Under the pieces are notes generated by a model. That model had not been told where the DNA came from. It worked only from the letters and a program-made list of their open reading frames with translations, and made no database searches. Positions 58,650 through 64,000 of a stretch of 64,000 bases of DNA are shown piece by piece (the stretch's first letter is position 1; each line of letters begins with the position of its first letter). Source of the DNA: Hermatobates lingyangjiaoensis (Eukaryota; Arthropoda; Insecta; Hemiptera; Hermatobatidae); the NCBI GenBank assembly GCA_026182355.1, contig JAPFBL010001617.1:248001-312000 (forward strand), in the 5' to 3' direction. A program made the translations under genes and the position numbers.

Positions 58650-61500
58650 GGACCGTTTCTTTTAATTGTGGTATATATACATTTTAAAATACCAAAATGG
58701 TGGTTCAACAGGTTTTTATAGAATCAATGATGACCCAGAACTCAGGACATAACACATATTATAATTGATTTTTAAACAACAGTTTGTCATCAGGAGAAGA
58801 ACTTCTCTCCTCTTAACATAATATTTTCTTCTGATGAGTAACTATTAGAAATATCGATTGTAGAAATAATTTTGTTTCATTCTCTGTTCCGGTAAAGAGT
58901 TGGATGATATTTAATTTTGTTTAAGGACCAAACCCTCGAGAGTTGATTTATTATGTAATTAGGATATATATATATTGGTGTAGGTTCGCATAGAAAAGAG
59001 AATATGTTTAAATATGAAAACTTTATTATCACATTAGATTAACAATTTCTTATGTATATATTATAAAACTTTCCAACATTTAATATTAGACTTTAACTCA
59101 ACCATACCGAAAATGTGTCACATTTCCTTCAAATTGTTTAAAGATGTTAATTTAAAAATAGTTTTCTTGTATTATAGTAACCACAAAATATATATAGGCC
59201 CATCAGGGCCCACCTGCAAATTAATTAATTTCAAGGAGGTTAAATGAGTTTCAAACATTTTTTTTTTTAAAAAAAGTAATTATTAGTGTATAAGAAATGT
59301 TATAGTACATTTGGAGAAAAATAATAAATTCACAAAAACACTTTTTAATTACAATTTGCTATAAACAAATTAACAGTTATGTCTATATCTAATATACTTA
59401 TATGTAGTGTTAAATATAATAGAAAGACATTAAAAAATAATACAAAATTTAACTTTTGTTTTAAAACAGAGACTCCAGCTTTTGATGGTTCGTTTTTACA
59501 TTCTTTAAACTGCCGTAGAGCTATGTACCATATTTTTGTAATCAAAACAACACGACCAAACTGTGATTCGTAAATTTCTGGTATTGATTGGTAATTTCAA
59601 AAGACTCTAATTAGTTGGAAATAATGTTTATTTACTTCCTCAAATAGTAGGCTACTATGAAGAAGGTATTATGTTTGTTATGACGAAATCTGTAAACAAC
59701 TTAATTGAGTAACGTTCTTAAACTTATATTAGTTTCCATTAGTATTTGTTTAATATGTTTAGGTACACAATTTTTTTTGTTTTATTTTTAAATTTAAAAT
59801 ATTATGTAAAAAAAATAGTTGTGTTATGTATATTGAAATAGAAATTTGAGAACATAGAACTCTAAATATAGATGCATATCAACATTTAAACTACTATATG
59901 AAATTGAAAAAAGCGGAATAAGATTTTTCGTCCAAAATAACTGGTCCTTATCAGAGTTAGTCTATGATTGACTGGAAAAAGCAGGCATATGGTGTGGTTT
60001 TGACAATGGAGGGAGGTAAGAGGGCGTGGTAAGAGAGGAGTTAAAGAGTGTTGATGGTAAAAAGGGGACAAATGGCTGGACAAGTTGGCATAGACAGAGG
60101 AGTTCAGGAAGAAATAAGTGATACACTATCTACCAGATGTTTACCGTCGTAGGTAAGGCTATTGCTCTTGTTAATACTGAGTCTAATTTAAATAAACCTT
60201 AGTAGTATTAATAATATCTGATATGTTACATTTAATTAATGAAGACTCGATAATTTCTTATTTCTTAACAACATTAATCATTTTAACTTCTGCACAATTT
60301 ATATCATGATTCTCATTATTTACATGCAGAATTAAGGCACTTCTTTGTTTGGATCTAATTATTACCTATTAATATTGTTTGACATACAATTGAATCATTT
60401 AACAATTTCACCTATGTCTCTTCAATAACAAAAGAATTCAACATTTACATGGAATTTTATAAATATCACTATACTCCACTTCTCTGAGAGATTTTTAATT
60501 AACATATTACCTATGTTGTGTTTATTAACGTAGATGCATATAGTTTTTTCATATTACTATTGGAAGAAACAATATTAATGTCGAGATTACGAGAAAGCCT
60601 AGGAAGTGTTTCCAATGGCTTGTGGTATGGTAAAACACGACATTTGACTTAAAAAGGGTTTCTGTCACTGCATGGAAAAGTTTTTTTTAGCACCCTTTAA
60701 AGCCTTGTTATTGTGAGTGGTGGAAGTACTGTAATAAGTAAGTAATAGAAACAATATTACTACTTTCATCATAAAGGAATTCTGTAGAGCAGACTCAATG
60801 CCCTCATATATCTGAAAACAGATGTTATCACATTTTTGAGATTTGCAGAATAAAAAATATGAGCCAGTACATTAGTAGGTTTTGTTTACATACTAAAACG
60901 TAAAACTCTTTAAGCAATCTATGGATAAGGAGAAATCACAATTTACTTCTTCTTCCATTGTGAATTGCATTGTGCAGTAATGAATTTAATTTTTATGAAA
61001 TGCACATTTATTCATAGATTTGGGACAGAGGCATAATATATTGTCAAAGTAGTGGATCTATATATATATATATATTAGAATCTTTGGTAAATACTAATTC
61101 TTATGGATGATATAAAACCATTAATAATTCATACAGAAAATTCATGTTCAAAGTGTAATAATATTTTAATTTCCCCTCCCCTTAAACTTGACTATTATCC
61201 ACCTTGCATGCTTAAAAACGTAAGGGGACTATTAGACCTCTTATTTTTTAAAAAAATTGAATAGATAAGTTTAAACAGAGATTGATAACTTATTATTACA
61301 AAAAATGTAGCCCTTAGTTAAATTATTTTCTTTAAAAATGTACTTTTAATTGTCTTTATGCTCCTAAAGAAATTACATACATTATTCTTACAATGTTGTT
61401 AATGCACAACTATTTCTGAAAGTTATGGTCAGTATTTATAAAGTTTGCCACTAACAATGAAATTTACTTTCGAATATCGTAAAATACACAATATATAAGC
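58650..61500. other. Region between the palindrome and the kinase exon
   Basis: AT-rich; includes the likely 3' untranslated region of the kinase gene near 61440-61506 and the PLE remnant at 59920-60480. The paired frames at 59345-59573 have no family resemblance. Confidence 0.45.
59920..60480 (-). pseudogene. PLE fragment, decayed copy of family 3
   Basis: The minus strand near 60340-60260 gives NNENHDINCAEVK, parallel to NDENHHIDWIGAK at 14600-14650, with many stops. 60180-60250 matches the spacer sequence of 5400-5480. The CTGATAAGGACCAGT end at 59930-59960 is a degraded motif. Confidence 0.5.
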
Positions 61501-61506
61501 CAGTTT

Positions 61507-61705
61507 TTAATCAAGTAGTTCACAAAATAACTCTCTTTCCTTTTCTAATCTAGCACCCATTCTTTGAATGGCAAGAATTGTATTCACAGCTTTTATCCAA
61601 CGTCGCTTGATTATGTAACGCTTAAGTTTGGTCTTGCTTAGTGCTACTTCTATTGCATTTTCCAACCAGCCATCCTCTAGTGCTTCATTGGCAGTCATGC
61701 GTAAT
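61507..61705 (-). CDS. Terminal exon of a calmodulin-regulated Ser/Thr kinase (MLCK/DAPK type)
   Basis: Acceptor ttgttgtacag, then 65 codons and TAA. LRMTANEALEDGWLE is the last helix of a protein kinase domain (RMTAxEALxHxWL). LSKTKLKRYIIKRRWIKAVN and TILAIQRMGARLE form a basic amphipathic helix like the autoinhibitory calmodulin-binding segment of MLCK and DAPK kinases. In that family the helix blocks the active site until Ca2+/calmodulin binds. Preceding kinase exons must lie to the right and were not found before 64000. The exact subfamily is not resolved. Confidence 0.78.
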
Positions 61706-63440
61706 CTGTACAACAAAGGTAAATAAATCATTTTATAATTAGAATTTTTTTTTATTCAATTTATTAGCATAATATACTTACTGGTATTTTTTATCCCTTT
61801 TTGTATTAGGCTAAATAAATATTTTTTTCTTTAATGAATGTCGTATATTATTTCTTTTTCTTAAGTTATTTGCTCTAAAGAATTAAACACGCATTTTAAG
61901 AAAGTAATTAAAGAAATATTATTATGTCAAACTTTGCAAATTTTTGTTTTAAATAAATATATAAAATGTTCTTATAAATAAATATAATATAATATAAAAT
62001 AAATAAAAATATAAATAAATATATAAAATTATTCAAAGCATTGTTGTGTGATTGATTTTCACAAATCTTACCATCCACTGATTGAGTACGCGGTAATTAT
62101 GGCACCGGCCGGGCAGAGTTTGGCTAATAATAAGAACTCAACTCTGGGCAGCATCAAACGGATGACTACACTTTTATTTTTTTAAAATCTTAAGTTTTTG
62201 TGCATTATAAATAAATATGTCTATTTTATTTGTGCTGTTAATATATAAGGAACTTACTAAAACCTTTATTTTTGTAGATATAGATATTTTACCTTTATAT
62301 TTACCTTATAACAGCAGAAGAGTACACTATGTATATAAAATTCAATCAAATAGATTCTATCCAAAAATGATGAAATCAGTAAAGTATTTATTATTTTATT
62401 ATAAGAAGATTAATGAATCTCAACTCGTAGTTCATGACACTTTTTCAGACTCCACAGATGTATAAAATAGATGGGAGTATCGGGTTGAGCGGAAAAGTTT
62501 AGTGATCTGGAGAAAAAATCTTATCCTGAGTAAACAATTTGGGATTAGGTCTTAAAGCACATCTGTTAAAAAGCATAATTTTGGTTATAAGCCTCTGCTG
62601 GGGGGATATGTTCTTCTTTTTCTGGATCATACTTTTATATCGACTGGGTAGGTCCAGGGTCAAGCTTATGTTTGCGCCTTAGGCAAGCTGAACATCAATC
62701 AATTTCATGTTGTAAAAAAAAATTAACATTTTTCGAAGGATAGGAATAAATAAATATATTTGCTTTAAGTGATATCCTCATTTAATGGAGGAGCAATTCT
62801 TCTCTCTTAAGTATATTTTCTAAAAGCTATTTTATCTTCTGAACAAAATACTTCCAATTGCAATGTTTAGTTATAGTTAAGATGTAGAAGTAGTTAATTA
62901 ATTTAACTTGAAGATGATCTATGAATGCTAAAAGCTTGTTAATTGAAGCAATATTAAGGAATGGTTAACAATTTATTCCTGTTATAGCTCTTTAGTCAGG
63001 TCTCCTAAACACTCGACTTATCTCAGCCGATATCTGGATACACGCACGAAACGCAAAATTACAAGGATAATAGGGACGATAGAAAAGAAAGTTGTTAAGG
63101 GAATTGCTGTTGCAATTTGTGATTATGTATATGTACCAATTAAATTCTACGATTCCACGAACTAAATAAACTAGATCCGCAAAAAGAACACTTAGAAGAA
63201 ATCACCATAGTCGTCACCCGTTTTCAGAGCAACTTACATCTCTTGCTTTTCATCTCTTTCGGAGCAACTGGTCATCTTTCTGATGACGAGGCATTCAATA
63301 TATACTAGTTTCTATGATTTCTCTTATTTGTGCTCTTTTTTGTAAATCTAGTTTTGTTTCTATCCACGGGCGATACTTTTATCAATATATATATATATAT
63401 ATATTGTGTGTGTGTGTGTAAGGGATTTAATATAATTTAT
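61706..63440. other. Presumed kinase-gene intron
   Basis: AT-rich with no second kinase exon recognised. 63150-63420 is made of PLE end pieces: CTGATGACGAGGCATTC near 63281 and the CCACGGGCGATACTTTTATC block followed by (AT)n and (GT)n. Confidence 0.45.
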
Positions 63441-63461
63441 ATATTACATATTTATCTAACA

Positions 63462-64000
63462 CAGATGTCTCAAACACGTGGGCCATGGACCACATGTGGC
63501 CGTCGGCGTATTTTTTTGCGGCCCACGAATAGTGTAATTTTTACTGACTAAATTCACTAAAATGCCACTGGTTCAGTTTACATGTTTTACTAACTTATTT
63601 TAGTTAGTAAAAAATGCAAAATCTTTTTATGACACTGGATTAATTAAGCAAATAAGTATGACAAATTTTATTCATTTCCCAAATCTGAATTCATTAAAAA
63701 AAAGTTAAACCCAAATACCTGAAAGAATACTATATACAAATTTTTGCCTAACTCACTTCAGCAATTTGATTTGAGTTTTAAAGACTTTCATATACTGGAG
63801 ACATAATGTCAACTATTATCAACGTCATTTAAAAATATCTTGAGGCAAAAATATGCAGAAGGAGATATTCCAGAAGTTTACAAATATCTTTCTCAAGAAA
63901 GGTTTCCCAAGTTATTCTCTGGTACCGCGAGGATTTTAGGAATGTATGGAAGTACAAATGTATGTGAAGAATTTCTCTGAGCCATGAAGATTAACATGTC
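63462..64000 (+). pseudogene. hAT transposon, deletion derivative, truncated by the window edge
   Basis: CAGATGTCTCAAACACGTGG at 63463 resembles the terminal repeat of a hAT family whose ends include GGCCACATGTGGCC-like sequence. 63845-63995 encodes RQKYAEGDIPEVYKYLSQER and FPKLFSGTARILGMYGSTNV, the C-terminal dimerisation region of hAT transposases. A TGA at 63978-63980 interrupts it. The N-terminal and catalytic portions are missing. Confidence 0.65.

Noticed and set aside
58488..58721. Open frame across the 58.5-kb palindrome
   Set aside because: It is a by-product of the inverted repeat and shows no protein family features.

Overview
The window is nuclear DNA from a multicellular animal, very AT-rich, with split genes, long introns full of retroelements and DNA transposons, and abundant (AT)n tracts. 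Penelope-like retroelements (PLEs) with GIY-YIG domains, a mariner, Helitron, copia and hAT remnants, and two clearly animal gene families point to an invertebrate metazoan. An arthropod such as a chelicerate is plausible, but the sequence does not fix the species. There are no bacterial-style operons. Most open frames are transposon debris or chance.

Three host genes can be read by assembling exons across phase-compatible GT/AG splice sites. (1) Minus strand, 21645 down to 316 and running off the left edge: a homologue of gamma-secretase-activating protein (GSAP/PION/pigeon). Twelve exons give 629 codons with no stop; the C-terminal part lies outside the window. (2) Plus strand, 42053 to 55447: a complete single-pass receptor of 492 residues in 13 exons. 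It has a signal peptide, a Cys- and N-glycosylation-site-rich ectodomain, one membrane helix and a cytoplasmic SEFIR domain, so it is an IL-17-receptor-like protein. (3) Minus strand, 61705 to 61507: the last coding exon of a calmodulin-regulated Ser/Thr kinase of MLCK/DAPK type; the rest lies beyond the right edge.

Mobile DNA by region. 1.3-6 kb (GSAP intron 9): PLE 3'-end pieces in inverted pairs and a Helitron helicase remnant. 7.3-15.7 kb (GSAP intron 7): several PLE families, including an inverted pair with 1,973-bp arms that look identical. 18 kb: a tRNA-like SINE. 21.6-42 kb: the intergenic region between two divergently arranged genes, with a 77-bp foldback, a diverged tandem array, and a copia-type element interrupted by an internally deleted mariner. 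42.8-43.8 kb (receptor intron 1): a second Helitron copy in the opposite orientation. 46.4-47.0 kb: interleaved foldbacks. 48-49 kb and 54.7 kb: a PLE fragment and a copia solo LTR in receptor introns. 56-60.5 kb: PLE fragments and a perfect 65-bp palindrome. 63.4 kb to the right edge: a decayed hAT transposon.

The most interesting structures are the small SEFIR receptor, the near-perfect PLE inverted repeat, and a recurring motif at PLE ends (CTGANGA, one extra base, a short stem, then GAAA) that resembles a hammerhead ribozyme core and is seen in several unrelated PLE families here.
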